32,324 nt of DNA from an uncultured Clostridia bacterium (GCA_947626335.1 CANQRY010000016.1:1-32324), one strand, 5' to 3'; shown: positions 15,228-22,865, counted from the first letter of the stretch. Notes: generated from the sequence alone by a model not told the origin. Numbers and translations are program-made.

Positions 15228-16013
15228 ATGCAAAAATCAAATTCAAAGGTAAATAAAATAAAAAGTCATGTTGGTATAATAAATAAATTTTTAGAATTTT
15301 CTAAAAGAAATTCAGTTTTAACATATATTACTATAGGAATACCACTTTTCTTTTTAAGTATTATGCTTGCTGCGCAAATGAAAACTATTAGTATAAGTGA
15401 TGAAATTGTTAAAGGAAAAAGAGAAACAGAACTTGCAGAAGAATTGTTAACTTTACAAAGAAATTATGATGATTTAAAAAAGAATTATGATGATAGTCAA
15501 AAAATTGTAAATGAGTATAAAACAAATTCTGCTACAAATGATGAATTAATTGCTTCTATGCAACGTGATATAAAATCACTAAAGGCTTTGGCAGGTACTA
15601 CTGAAGTAAAGGGTGAAGGAATAATAATAACTATGAGTGATGGAGAAGCTGAAGAAGGATCTTCTAGAACAGATGCACTAGTACATGATAGTGATTTACT
15701 TACAGTAGTAAATGAATTAAAATCTGCAGGTGCAGAAGCAATAAGTATAAATGGTCAGAGAATAATATCTACATCAGCAATACGTTGCGTTGGACCTGTA
15801 ATACAAGTAAATTATAAAAAAGTTGCATCACCTTTTGAAATTAAAGCTATTGGTAATTCTCAATATTTAGAAAGTGCAATGACAATAAAAAATGGTGTTA
15901 TAGATTTAATAAAGGAGTATGGGGAAAATATAACTATTTCTAGAGAAAAAGAAGTAACTATTCCAAAATTTGATGGTACTATTAATCTAGAAAAATCAAC
16001 TGTAATAGAATAG
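15228..16013 (+). CDS. DUF881 protein (YlxW/YlxX-like)
   Basis: About 261 residues. N-terminal membrane segment (about 34-52), extracytoplasmic coiled coil (residues about 65-120, LLTLQRNYDDLKKNYDDSQK), then the DUF881 domain with VKGEGIIITMSDG, VHDSDLLTVVNELKSAGAEAISINGQRI and IRCVGPVIQVN, all typical. The frame opens at 15216, but GGTGA at 15218-15222 is properly spaced (5 nt) only from the ATG at 15228. Family function is not firmly known; it clusters with ftsQ and sbp in many Firmicutes and Actinobacteria, pointing to a division-linked role. Confidence 0.9.
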   Translation: MQKSNSKVNKIKSHVGIINKFLEFSKRNSVLTYITIGIPLFFLSIMLAAQMKTISISDEIVKGKRETELAEELLTLQRNYDDLKKNYDDSQKIVNEYKTNSATNDELIASMQRDIKSLKALAGTTEVKGEGIIITMSDGEAEEGSSRTDALVHDSDLLTVVNELKSAGAEAISINGQRIISTSAIRCVGPVIQVNYKKVASPFEIKAIGNSQYLESAMTIKNGVIDLIKEYGENITISREKEVTIPKFDGTINLEKSTVIE

Positions 16014-16026
16014 GAGGATATTGATT

Positions 16027-16440
16027 ATGATAGGAGTAATTATTTTAGCTATATTTGTAAGTGTTGGTATAATTATAGGTTTAAATGTAACAGTACCATA
16101 TTCATATTCTCAATATATTGCTGTTGCAATACTTGCATGTTTAGATTCTGTTTTTGGTGCATTTTCTGCTAATATAGAAAAAAAATTTAGAATGAATATT
16201 TTTTTAACTGGCTTTTTTATGAACGCTTTAGTTTCTATATTTTTAGTCTATATAGGAGTAAAATTAGATGTAGATTTATATTTAGGAGCTGTAATAGTAT
16301 TTACTGGAAGACTACTTAATAATTTTACTGTTATTAGGCATGATTTTATACTCAAAATTGATAAAAATAAAGTAAAGCTAAAATTAAAAGATAAAATACA
16401 CAAAAATAAATCTTCTACAAAAGAAAGTAGTAAAGAGTAA
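16027..16440 (+). CDS. sbp: Small basic protein Sbp (DUF1290)
   Basis: About 137 residues with three membrane segments: IGVIILAIFVSVGIIIGLNV, YIAVAILACLDSVFGAFSA and TGFFMNALVSIFLVYIGV, followed by DLYLGAVIVFTGRLLNNFTVIRHDF, typical of this family, and a lysine-rich tail. The frame opens at a TTG (16021), only 3 nt from AGGAGG (16012-16017), whereas ATG 16027 is 9 nt away, so I prefer ATG. Role unknown; it regularly precedes ftsA/ftsZ, which here are not next. Last gene of this dcw segment. Confidence 0.88.
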   Translation: MIGVIILAIFVSVGIIIGLNVTVPYSYSQYIAVAILACLDSVFGAFSANIEKKFRMNIFLTGFFMNALVSIFLVYIGVKLDVDLYLGAVIVFTGRLLNNFTVIRHDFILKIDKNKVKLKLKDKIHKNKSSTKESSKE

Positions 16441-16446
16441 TAATAT

Positions 16447-16472
16447 ATGGAATATAAAATATTCCATTTTTT
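16447..16472 (+). terminator. Terminator at the end of dcw
   Basis: ATGGAATA (16447-16454), loop TAAAA, TATTCCAT (16460-16467), then TTTTTT minus one base. Short but perfect; placed 6 bp after the sbp stop. Confidence 0.8.
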
Positions 16473-16499
16473 AAATTTATAGCATAATAATAAGACAAG

Positions 16500-16513
16500 T
16501 TAAGTATACTTAA
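16500..16513. promoter_or_regulatory. 14-bp perfect palindrome, possible operator
   Basis: TTAAGTATACTTAA lies about 20 bp before the flippase ribosome site. It could be an operator or a chance palindrome in AT-rich DNA. Confidence 0.35.
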
Positions 16514-16547
16514 TTAGGTAAATAAGTTTAAGGAGATGGTATTTAGT

Positions 16548-18161
16548 TTGGCTATAAAAAAACAATCATTTATAAATGGTGTTATTGTAATAATGTTTTC
16601 GCAAATATTAATAAAAGTCTTTGGATTTTTATATAGAATAATACTTACAAATTTTAAAGAATTTGCAGACGTAGGAAATAGCTATTATGGTTCAGGATTT
16701 ACTGTATATACTTTTATACTTGCTATTGCAACTACAGGTATTCCGAATACTATTTCTAAACTAGTCTCTGAAAAAATGAGTCTAGGAGATAAAAGAGGAG
16801 CACATAGAATATTTAGAACTGCAATGTATCTTTTTACATTTATTGGAATAGTTTTTGCACTTGTGTTATTCTTGGGAGCTGATTTAATATCTACAAACAT
16901 ACTTGCTAATCCAGGTGTAAAATATACACTTATGGCGCTTTCACCAGCTATAATATTTGTTGCTATGTCCGCAGTGTTAAGAGGTTATTTTGTAGGTATG
17001 GGAAATATGATGGAATATAGTAAGGCACAAGTCATAGAACAAATTGTAAATAGCATATTTTCTGTAATTTTTGTTGTAATGTTACTTGGTTCAACTCCTG
17101 AAATAATGGCAGCTGGATCAACTCTTGCAACTACTGTAGCAGCATCAACAGCATTTTTGTATATGCTTATATATTATAATAAAAATAAAAAGGACATATG
17201 GAATGACATAAAAAAATCTAAAAAGTTTGCAATAACTCCAAGAAGAGATTTAGTAAAAAAATTAATTTCATATGCTATACCAATTTCATTAAGTAGCGTA
17301 GTAGTAGCACTATCTAGTGTTATAGATACTGCTACAGTTATGTCAGGTTTGCAAGCTAAAGGTTTAGACTTAGCAGAGGCAAATGAGCAATTTGGAATTT
17401 TATTAGGAAAAGTTGATATATTAAATTCAGTTCCATTATCAATAAATGTTGCTTTTGCAGTTGCACTAGTTCCTTTTATTTCAGCTGCAATAGCAAGAAA
17501 TGATAAAAAAGCAGCTGTGGATAAAATAAACTTTTCATTGAAAATGTCATCAATTATTGCACTCCCATGTGCTGCTGGACTTTGCATACTTGCAAAACCT
17601 ATTTTTAATCTATTATTTCCAAATGCACCGCTTGGCGCAAATTTACTTCAAATACAGTGTTGGATGATAGTATTTTCTGTTATTGCACAAACTTTGTATG
17701 GCTCTTTACAAGGAATAGGCAAATTATATATACCTGGAATTTGTTTAATTATAGGAGCAGTAGTAAAATATTTGATTAATTTAATTTTTGTACCAAAATT
17801 TGGTATAGTAGTACCAACTATAAGTACAGTAATATATCAATTTATAGCATGTTCATTATCATTTATTATGCTATTTAAATATTTAAAACAAAAACCTAAT
17901 TTAAAAGATTTATTTTTTAAACCGATATTATCAACATTTTTTATGGCAATAGTAGTAATTTTATTAAATAAATTAACAGTATACATAAATCTGAATAATT
18001 CTATATCTACAATAGTTATAATATTAATAGCAATACTTACATATATCTGGTGTATACTCAAATTCAATACATTAACAAAAGAGCAAATTATGCAAATTCC
18101 TTATGGTAACAAGATATGTAAAATACTTGAAAAAACAGAAAAAAACAAAAAAAAGTGTTGA
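16548..18161 (+). CDS. Lipid flippase, SpoVB/MurJ (MOP superfamily)
   Basis: About 537 residues with roughly 14 membrane segments, starting AIKKQSFINGVIVIMFSQILIKVFGFLYRI and including GMGNMMEYSKAQVIEQI and LPCAAGLCILAKPIFNLLFP. MOP-superfamily exporters of this kind flip lipid-linked precursors such as lipid II. Adjacency to HU matches the B. subtilis spoVB (yabM)-yabN-hup-like neighbourhood, so the SpoVB/YtgP branch is more likely than Gram-negative MurJ. The frame opens at ATG 16536, which immediately abuts AAGGAG; the TTG at 16548 is a better-placed start although its spacing (12 nt) is long. The 3' end overlaps the -35 element of the HU promoter. Confidence 0.85.
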   Translation: MAIKKQSFINGVIVIMFSQILIKVFGFLYRIILTNFKEFADVGNSYYGSGFTVYTFILAIATTGIPNTISKLVSEKMSLGDKRGAHRIFRTAMYLFTFIGIVFALVLFLGADLISTNILANPGVKYTLMALSPAIIFVAMSAVLRGYFVGMGNMMEYSKAQVIEQIVNSIFSVIFVVMLLGSTPEIMAAGSTLATTVAASTAFLYMLIYYNKNKKDIWNDIKKSKKFAITPRRDLVKKLISYAIPISLSSVVVALSSVIDTATVMSGLQAKGLDLAEANEQFGILLGKVDILNSVPLSINVAFAVALVPFISAAIARNDKKAAVDKINFSLKMSSIIALPCAAGLCILAKPIFNLLFPNAPLGANLLQIQCWMIVFSVIAQTLYGSLQGIGKLYIPGICLIIGAVVKYLINLIFVPKFGIVVPTISTVIYQFIACSLSFIMLFKYLKQKPNLKDLFFKPILSTFFMAIVVILLNKLTVYINLNNSISTIVIILIAILTYIWCILKFNTLTKEQIMQIPYGNKICKILEKTEKNKKKC

Positions 18162-18186
18162 CTTTAATAATTATTTGTAGTATATT
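18158..18186 (+). promoter_or_regulatory. HU gene promoter
   Basis: TTGACT (18158-18163), 17-bp spacer, TATATT (18181-18186). The -35 spans the stop codon of the flippase gene. The resulting leader is about 105 nt. Confidence 0.8.
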
Positions 18187-18204
18187 CTTAGTGTAAAGTT
18201 ACTA

Positions 18205-18259
18205 TTTAGACTAGTTTTAAAGCTATATATATATTATATTTTTAATTTAAAATGGTCTA
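18205..18259 (+). other. Hairpin in the HU leader
   Basis: TAGAC (18207-18211) and TTTTAAA (18215-18221) pair with GTCTA (18255-18259) and TTTAAAA (18246-18252), separated by a 3/2-nt internal loop; the terminal loop is AT-rich. It ends about 23 nt before the ribosome site, so it may stabilise the mRNA or affect translation. Confidence 0.5.
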
Positions 18260-18298
18260 GTTGATAACACAATAATCTTTAAATAGGAGGGATTTAAA

Positions 18299-18577
18299 AT
18301 GAATAAAGCTGAGTTAATAGCTAATATTGCTGATAAAAGCAAATTAACAAAAAAAGCAGCTGAAGCTGCTTTAGATGCTTTCGTTACAAGCGTTGAAGAA
18401 GCACTAAAAAAAGGTGAAAAAGTGCAATTAGTAGGATTTGGAACATATGAGGTAAGAGAAAGAGCTGCAAGAAAAGGAAGAAATCCACAAACTAAAGCTG
18501 AAATAAAAATACCAGCTTCTAAAGCACCTGTTTTCAAAGCAGGAAAAGCTTTAAAAGATTTAGTAAATAAAAAGTAA
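18299..18577 (+). CDS. hup: DNA-binding protein HU
   Basis: 92 residues. Nucleoid protein that binds and bends DNA as a dimer. [28 protein letters not shown] helices, [24 protein letters not shown] arm with the intercalating [16 protein letters not shown] are textbook HU. AGGAGGG sits 7 nt before the ATG. Own promoter and own terminator, so monocistronic and probably highly expressed; it uses comparatively favoured codons (GCT, GAA, AAA). Confidence 0.97.
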   Translation: MNKAELIANIADKSKLTKKAAEAALDAFVTSVEEALKKGEKVQLVGFGTYEVRERAARKGRNPQTKAEIKIPASKAPVFKAGKALKDLVNKK

Positions 18578-18620
18578 AAAACAAAAAGCCGGATAATAAA
18601 GTCTGGCTTTTTGTTTTTTT
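18575..18620 (+). terminator. HU terminator
   Basis: AAAAACAAAAAGCCGGA (to 18593) pairs with TCTGGCTTTTTGTTTTT (from 18602), loop about 8 nt, ending in a seven-T run. Strong and near-perfect. Confidence 0.92.
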
Positions 18621-18633
18621 ATATATAAAAAGC

Positions 18634-18661
18634 TTTACAAAATAAAAAAAAATGATATAAT
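18634..18661 (+). promoter_or_regulatory. Promoter of the ClpX-like gene
   Basis: TTTACA (18634-18639), 16-bp spacer, TATAAT (18656-18661), about 52 bp before the ATG. Confidence 0.65.
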
Positions 18662-18712
18662 AATGGTAAATTAGCAAATATCCTAAAATAATTTATAAAG
18701 GAGTGCATTTAA

Positions 18713-19990
18713 ATGTCTAATGAGCTTTTAGAAAATAAGTTAAATTCTGATGAGATCAGAGAATTATCAAAAGAACGGCTTTGTGCAATTTGTGGCAAAG
18801 AAATTGGAGATGAGTTAATAGTTAATTTATATGAAAAAACTATTTGCTACGCTTGTTCAAACAAAATAATGTTAGCAATTGATGAAGCAGAGTATGGCGA
18901 AAATGAGATTTATGAAAGTACTTATACTGATAATAGCTCTAACATTATTCCTAATCCTAAATTAGTGCCAAAATCATTAACAGAAGTTAAAAACTACGAC
19001 ACTTGTCAAATAATAAAAAAAGTTTGTAAAGAAATACGAGGTCAAGATGATCTTGTAAAAAGAGTTGTATACACAATTTTAAAAAATCAGAAATATCCAA
19101 ATAGAAAGAGTAATATATTAATAGTAGGAAATTCTGGAGTAGGGAAAACACAAACTTTGGAATCTACATTAAAATTGCTTGATATTCCATATGTCATTGA
19201 AGATATAACTTCATGTACAGAAGCAGGATATATTGGAAGAGATGTAGATGAATTAGTTGGCGCTCTTTATTATAAATATAACGGTAGTGTTTCAAAAATA
19301 GAGAAAGGCGTTATTGTTATTGATGAGTTTGATAAAATTGCGCGAACCGATGGTAATGATGTTGGCAAAGATGTTTCTGGTATTGGAGTTCAAAAATCTC
19401 TACTCAAGCTTTTAGAAGGAAAAATAGCTAATGTTCAGACATCAATTTACAGCCCGCCTATTCAAGTAGATACAAGTAATATAACATTTGTACTTCTTGG
19501 AGTATTTCCTGATTTAAAAGATATTAGAAAGCAGAGATTACGTAGGACTCAAAACAATAAAATTGGTTTTATAACTCCTAAGGAACAAGAAGAAATTTAT
19601 CAAAATACTAGCTATATTGCTGAAGATTTTGAAAAAGCTGGTTTTATGACTGAAATTATTGGAAGAGTAAACGTTTTTCTTGAAGCAAATGAGTTAACTC
19701 AAGAAGATTTTTATAACATATTGACTAAGTCTAAGTTATCAAGATTAAAATCAATAAGAGATGAATTTAAAGAAAGAAAAATTCGTCTAGTTATAAAAAA
19801 AGAAGCTCTAATAGAAATTGCTAAGAAGGCTTATTCATACAAGACTGGCGCAAGAGCAATTAATACTGTACTAGAGGACGTATTTAGTGATGTATTATTT
19901 AAGCTTGACGAAAACTTAAATAATAAGTATTCTTATTGTTTAATAACTGCAAATACAGTTAAAAATAATAAGAAGTATATTTTAAAATAA
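18713..19990 (+). CDS. ClpX-like AAA+ unfoldase paralogue
   Basis: 425 residues, same layout as ClpX. N-terminal zinc domain (C24, C27, C45, C48), Walker A GNSGVGKT (139-146), pore-1 loop GYIG (172-175, in TEAGYIGRDVDELV), Walker B IDEFDKI (D204, E205), IGF loop I284-G-F used by ClpX to dock on ClpP, arginine-finger IIGR and sensor-2 GAR. The RKH substrate loop is absent: SPPIQVDTS stands where ClpX has PRKHPQQ-like sequence. It is thus probably an ATPase able to bind ClpP but with different substrate choice. It is monocistronic (own promoter, hairpin after), not beside clpP or tig. Codon use differs from neighbours: CGG, CGA, CGC and CGT arginine codons occur, suggesting acquisition by transfer. 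The genome's regular clpX is presumably elsewhere. Confidence 0.85.
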   Translation: MSNELLENKLNSDEIRELSKERLCAICGKEIGDELIVNLYEKTICYACSNKIMLAIDEAEYGENEIYESTYTDNSSNIIPNPKLVPKSLTEVKNYDTCQIIKKVCKEIRGQDDLVKRVVYTILKNQKYPNRKSNILIVGNSGVGKTQTLESTLKLLDIPYVIEDITSCTEAGYIGRDVDELVGALYYKYNGSVSKIEKGVIVIDEFDKIARTDGNDVGKDVSGIGVQKSLLKLLEGKIANVQTSIYSPPIQVDTSNITFVLLGVFPDLKDIRKQRLRRTQNNKIGFITPKEQEEIYQNTSYIAEDFEKAGFMTEIIGRVNVFLEANELTQEDFYNILTKSKLSRLKSIRDEFKERKIRLVIKKEALIEIAKKAYSYKTGARAINTVLEDVFSDVLFKLDENLNNKYSYCLITANTVKNNKKYILK

Positions 19991-20009
19991 GTATAAATAG
20001 CTGTTAAAA

Positions 20010-20054
20010 GGAAGAATTAGATAAGATGAAATATTTCTTATTTAATTCTTCCTA
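20010..20054. terminator. Convergent terminator between clpX-like and mscL
   Basis: GGAAGAATTA (20011-20020) pairs with TAATTCTTCC (20044-20053), continued by a G-U pair and ATAAGA/TCTTAT; about 17-18 bp in total with a 9-nt loop. The U-tract is weak on plus. It probably serves both convergent genes. Confidence 0.65.
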
Positions 20055-20074
20055 ATTATTTTAAAAACAATTTA

Positions 20075-20638
20075 TTATTGTAAATTATTATTTAACTTAT
20101 TCTTTTTTTTATTTAATTTATATGATTTTTTATTATTAGAAATATCAGAGGTACAATATGCACATTTAGTAGCTTTAATAGGAATTCTACTTAAGCAATA
20201 AGGGCATTCTTTTGTAGTAATTTCTTTTATGGCTTTATCTTTTTTATTTATTTTCTTTATAATTAATATAATAATAAATAAAGTAATTGAAATTATAAAA
20301 AAGTTAAGAACAGCATTTATAAGCTCACCATAATTAATTGTAATTGCACCAGCTGCTTTGGATGCCTCTATTGTATCTAATTTAGGGCCATAAATAGTTA
20401 TAAATAAAGTAGATAAGTCTATTTTATTTGTAAGTACACTTATTAAAGGTGTAATTATAGCACTTACAATTGTGTTTACAATATTTGTAAAAGCACTACC
20501 TATTACAACACCTATTGCCATATCAATTATATTTCCTTTTATAGCAAAACTCTTGTAATCATCTATTGCTTTCTTTGTTTTTTCTTTTTGTTTGTTTATT
20601 TTTTCTTTTAAAATATCAGTATTTTTATTATTTTTCAT
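20075..20638 (-). CDS. mscL: Large-conductance mechanosensitive channel MscL with zinc-ribbon tail
   Basis: 187 residues, longer than the usual 130-150. After a charged 27-residue extension comes the MscL core: FAIKGNIIDMAIGVVIGSAFTNIVNTIVSAIITPLIS (amphipathic helix plus TM1), a short periplasmic loop, AITINYGELINAVLNFFIISITLFIIIL (TM2). The channel opens under membrane tension as an emergency osmolyte valve. The C-terminus carries CPYC...CAYC, a zinc-ribbon-like pair of motifs, replacing the usual helical bundle. GGTGAT precedes the ATG. Transcribed convergently with the ClpX-like gene and divergently from the phosphodiesterase operon. Confidence 0.93.
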   Translation of the reverse strand: MKNNKNTDILKEKINKQKEKTKKAIDDYKSFAIKGNIIDMAIGVVIGSAFTNIVNTIVSAIITPLISVLTNKIDLSTLFITIYGPKLDTIEASKAAGAITINYGELINAVLNFFIISITLFIIILIIKKINKKDKAIKEITTKECPYCLSRIPIKATKCAYCTSDISNNKKSYKLNKKKNKLNNNLQ

Positions 20639-20653
20639 AATATCACCAATATT

Positions 20654-20682
20654 ATTTTATAACATTTATAGGATAAAATCAA
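20654..20682 (-). promoter_or_regulatory. mscL promoter
   Basis: On minus: TTGATT (20677-20682), 17-bp spacer, TAAAAT (20654-20659). The start site would be only about 10 nt before the ATG, a very short leader just covering the GGTGAT ribosome site. Confidence 0.55.
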
Positions 20683-20749
20683 TAATCGTAAAAAATATAT
20701 GAAGTATAATAGCAAATTTTTGTCAAATTAGATTAGTAACAAAAATATG

Positions 20750-20778
20750 TTGACATATAATATAAAAATATATAAAAT
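20750..20778 (+). promoter_or_regulatory. Promoter of the phosphodiesterase-VbhA-Fic operon
   Basis: TTGACA (20750-20755), 17-bp spacer, TAAAAT (20773-20778), 38 bp before the first ATG. Confidence 0.75.
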
Positions 20779-20816
20779 AATAGTATATAAATTTAAAGAA
20801 GTGAGGAATTATATTA

Positions 20817-22004
20817 ATGCAAAATTTAAAAGAAAATATAGATAAACTAAATAAATATTTAGATAATAAAGATTATAATGATATAGATATAATTGATTTA
20901 ATAAAATATATTTCAAACAATTTCGGTACAAAATTAAAATTAAATTTAGAGAAAAAAAATAAATTAGATGAAATATTAAAATTAAAATCAAAAGTATTAT
21001 TTGTATTAGTTGATGGTATGGGATATTACAAAGTAAATAGCTTAGATAATTCATCAATAATAAAGAGAAATTTAAAAATCCCTATACAAACTGTAAATCC
21101 TACTTCTACTGCATGTGTACTTAGTAGTATATGTAGTGCAAGTTATCCTGCAGAGCATGGTATATTTGGATGGTGGCATTATATAAAAACTAGAAATGTT
21201 AATTGTTGTCCCTTGTTATACATGGAGAGAAAAACTCATTTAACTTTAGATGAAAAAGGTATAGATGAAAATGAGATATTTAAATTTAAAACTATTTTTG
21301 AAAAATTTAAATGTAATGTGAATATATCTATGTCAAGAGAATATATAAATTCTAAATTTTCAAGAAAATTTATTGGAAAGAAAGCAAATACTCATGGCTT
21401 TTATTCAATAAAAGAGGCTTTTACCTCTATTTCAAAAAGAATAAATGAAAGTAATAAAAATTTTAATTATATATATATAGATGGATTAGATCTTGCTTCA
21501 CATCAGTATGGAATTGAAAGTAAAGAGGTAAAAGATATATTATCAGAAATTGAAAATGGCATAAAGTATATAACGGAAAATAATTCAGATACTACTGTTA
21601 TAGTTACTGCAGATCATGGACAGGTTAATATGGTAAGTATGTTATATCTAAATCAAAAAAATGATTATACTAAATATTTTTATGCACTTCCAAGTATTGA
21701 TACTAGAATGATAAGCTTTTTTGTAAAAGATGAATATAAAAATGAATTTGAAAACAAATTTAGTAGTGAATTTAAAGATGATGTCATATTATTAAAAACT
21801 GAAGAAGTAGAAAAATATAATATTTTTGGAAAGGTAAACTTAAGTGAATTTGCAAGAAATTCTTTAGGTGAGTATATTGCAATTGTTGTAAATAATAAGT
21901 TTATGGTATGTGATAGTGTAAATTTAGAAGATAAATTAAATACAAAAGGAAATCATTCTGGTCTTACAAAAGAAGAAACTACAATACCACTTATTGTTAT
22001 TTAA
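20817..22004 (+). CDS. Alkaline-phosphatase-superfamily phosphodiesterase/nucleotide pyrophosphatase-like protein
   Basis: 395 residues. The metal-site and nucleophile motifs of the family are visible: LFVLVDGMGYYK (first metal Asp), PTSTACVLSSICSASYPAEHGIFGWW (threonine nucleophile region), IDGLDLASHQYG (second metal Asp/His), VTADHGQVN (Asp-His) and GNHSGLTKEE (final His). It should hydrolyse a phosphodiester or phosphate ester; the substrate is unknown. No signal peptide, so cytoplasmic. GTGAGGA lies before the ATG. The stop is 15 bp from the VbhA-like ATG, so the gene leads an operon with a Fic toxin-antitoxin pair. Confidence 0.85.
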   Translation: MQNLKENIDKLNKYLDNKDYNDIDIIDLIKYISNNFGTKLKLNLEKKNKLDEILKLKSKVLFVLVDGMGYYKVNSLDNSSIIKRNLKIPIQTVNPTSTACVLSSICSASYPAEHGIFGWWHYIKTRNVNCCPLLYMERKTHLTLDEKGIDENEIFKFKTIFEKFKCNVNISMSREYINSKFSRKFIGKKANTHGFYSIKEAFTSISKRINESNKNFNYIYIDGLDLASHQYGIESKEVKDILSEIENGIKYITENNSDTTVIVTADHGQVNMVSMLYLNQKNDYTKYFYALPSIDTRMISFFVKDEYKNEFENKFSSEFKDDVILLKTEEVEKYNIFGKVNLSEFARNSLGEYIAIVVNNKFMVCDSVNLEDKLNTKGNHSGLTKEETTIPLIVI

Positions 22005-22019
22005 GGAGGAATTTAATAA

Positions 22020-22190
22020 ATGTTAGATAATGATAAAATATTAAAAAATGTAAAATATAATATGGCTTTTGCAGGACTTAATTTAGATGAAAGTGAAATA
22101 TTGTTAATTAATCAGTTTTTAAACAATAATCTAACAGAACAAGAAGGAATAGAAAAGATAAAATCTGAGATTTTAGATATTAATAATTAA
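22020..22190 (+). CDS. VbhA-like Fic antitoxin, small ORF
   Basis: 56 residues (MLDNDKILKNVKYN ... KIKSEILDINN). AAGGAGGA at 22003-22010 is 9 nt from the ATG, and the stop is 12 bp before the Fic ATG. The layout matches VbhA-type antitoxins: an N-terminal helix bearing the inhibitory (S/T)xxxE(G/N) motif, then two helices (DESEILLINQFLNNNLTEQEGIEKI). Aligned on ALAS/LEG-like family members, the motif here reads G19-LNL-D23-E, that is Ser to Gly and Glu to Asp. Known antitoxins of this class insert the glutamate into the Fic active site and block ATP binding. The family call rests on size, position next to Fic, and helical pattern; I cannot run a profile search. Confidence 0.72.
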   Translation: MLDNDKILKNVKYNMAFAGLNLDESEILLINQFLNNNLTEQEGIEKIKSEILDINN

Positions 22191-22202
22191 GAGAGGTAAA
22201 AT

Positions 22203-22784
22203 ATGTATGATGTAATTAATTCTAGATATACATATAAAGGGACTGATATAATAAAAAATAAATTAGGCATAAAAGATGCAAAAAAACTTAAACAATATGA
22301 AAAGAAAATGGTAGCTTTTAAGCTATCAACAATAAATTTTGTAAAATTACCTAAGAGATTCAATGAAAAAAGATTAAAATTTATTCATGAATATTTATTT
22401 AAAGATATTTATGATTTTGCGGGCAAGTATAGAATTGAAAATATAATAAAAGAGAATTTTAGATTTTCTGAATATGAATATATAGATGAGAACTTAAATA
22501 AAATAATGAAAGAAATAAATATAAAATCTTTAAAGAAATTATCACTAGATGAATTTTGTATTAAAATATCATACTTTATGACTGAACTTAATGTTATTCA
22601 TCCATTTAGAGAAGGAAATGGTAGAACAATACGAGAATTTATAAGAGAGTTAATAAATGAATGTGGATATGATATAGATTTTTCAAAAATTGACTATAAA
22701 GAAATATTACAAACAAGTAAGAAAGCAATTTTGGATGATAAGTTTCAAATTGATTTATTAAAGCGTAGTATTATTAAAATATAA
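22203..22784 (+). CDS. Fic family protein (FicT-type toxin)
   Basis: 193 residues. The Fic core (about residues 55-160) includes KFIHEYLFKDIYDFAGKYR and the complete catalytic motif HPFREGNGRTIR, with His133, the phosphate-anchor GNGR and the second Arg all present, so the enzyme should be active. Fic proteins transfer AMP (or other nucleotide moieties) from nucleotides to a hydroxyl on target proteins; FicT toxins act on DNA gyrase/topoisomerase IV. The protein lacks its own inhibitory helix at the ends, consistent with class I systems in which a separate antitoxin (here 22020-22190) does the job. AGAGGT lies before the ATG; a terminator follows. Confidence 0.92.
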   Translation: MYDVINSRYTYKGTDIIKNKLGIKDAKKLKQYEKKMVAFKLSTINFVKLPKRFNEKRLKFIHEYLFKDIYDFAGKYRIENIIKENFRFSEYEYIDENLNKIMKEINIKSLKKLSLDEFCIKISYFMTELNVIHPFREGNGRTIREFIRELINECGYDIDFSKIDYKEILQTSKKAILDDKFQIDLLKRSIIKI

Positions 22785-22812
22785 ATATAATAAAAATAAA
22801 TATAAACACAAT

Positions 22813-22846
22813 AAAAATCGAAATACTAAATATTTCGATTTTTATT
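22813..22846. terminator. Bidirectional terminator after fic
   Basis: A perfect 13-bp stem, 22813-22825 with 22831-22843 (AATCGAAATA / TATTTCGATT), loop CTAAA; T-rich on plus, A-run on the other side. It separates the convergent fic and sortase genes. Confidence 0.88.
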
Positions 22847-22865
22847 TAATTATAAGTAACTTGTT

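Noticed and set aside
17174-17587. 137-codon antisense frame within the flippase gene
   Set aside because: Hydrophobic shadow of a membrane-protein gene without initiation signals.
20809-21057. 82-codon leucine/tyrosine-rich antisense frame at the phosphodiesterase start
   Set aside because: Low-complexity shadow of AT-rich coding DNA with no ribosome site.
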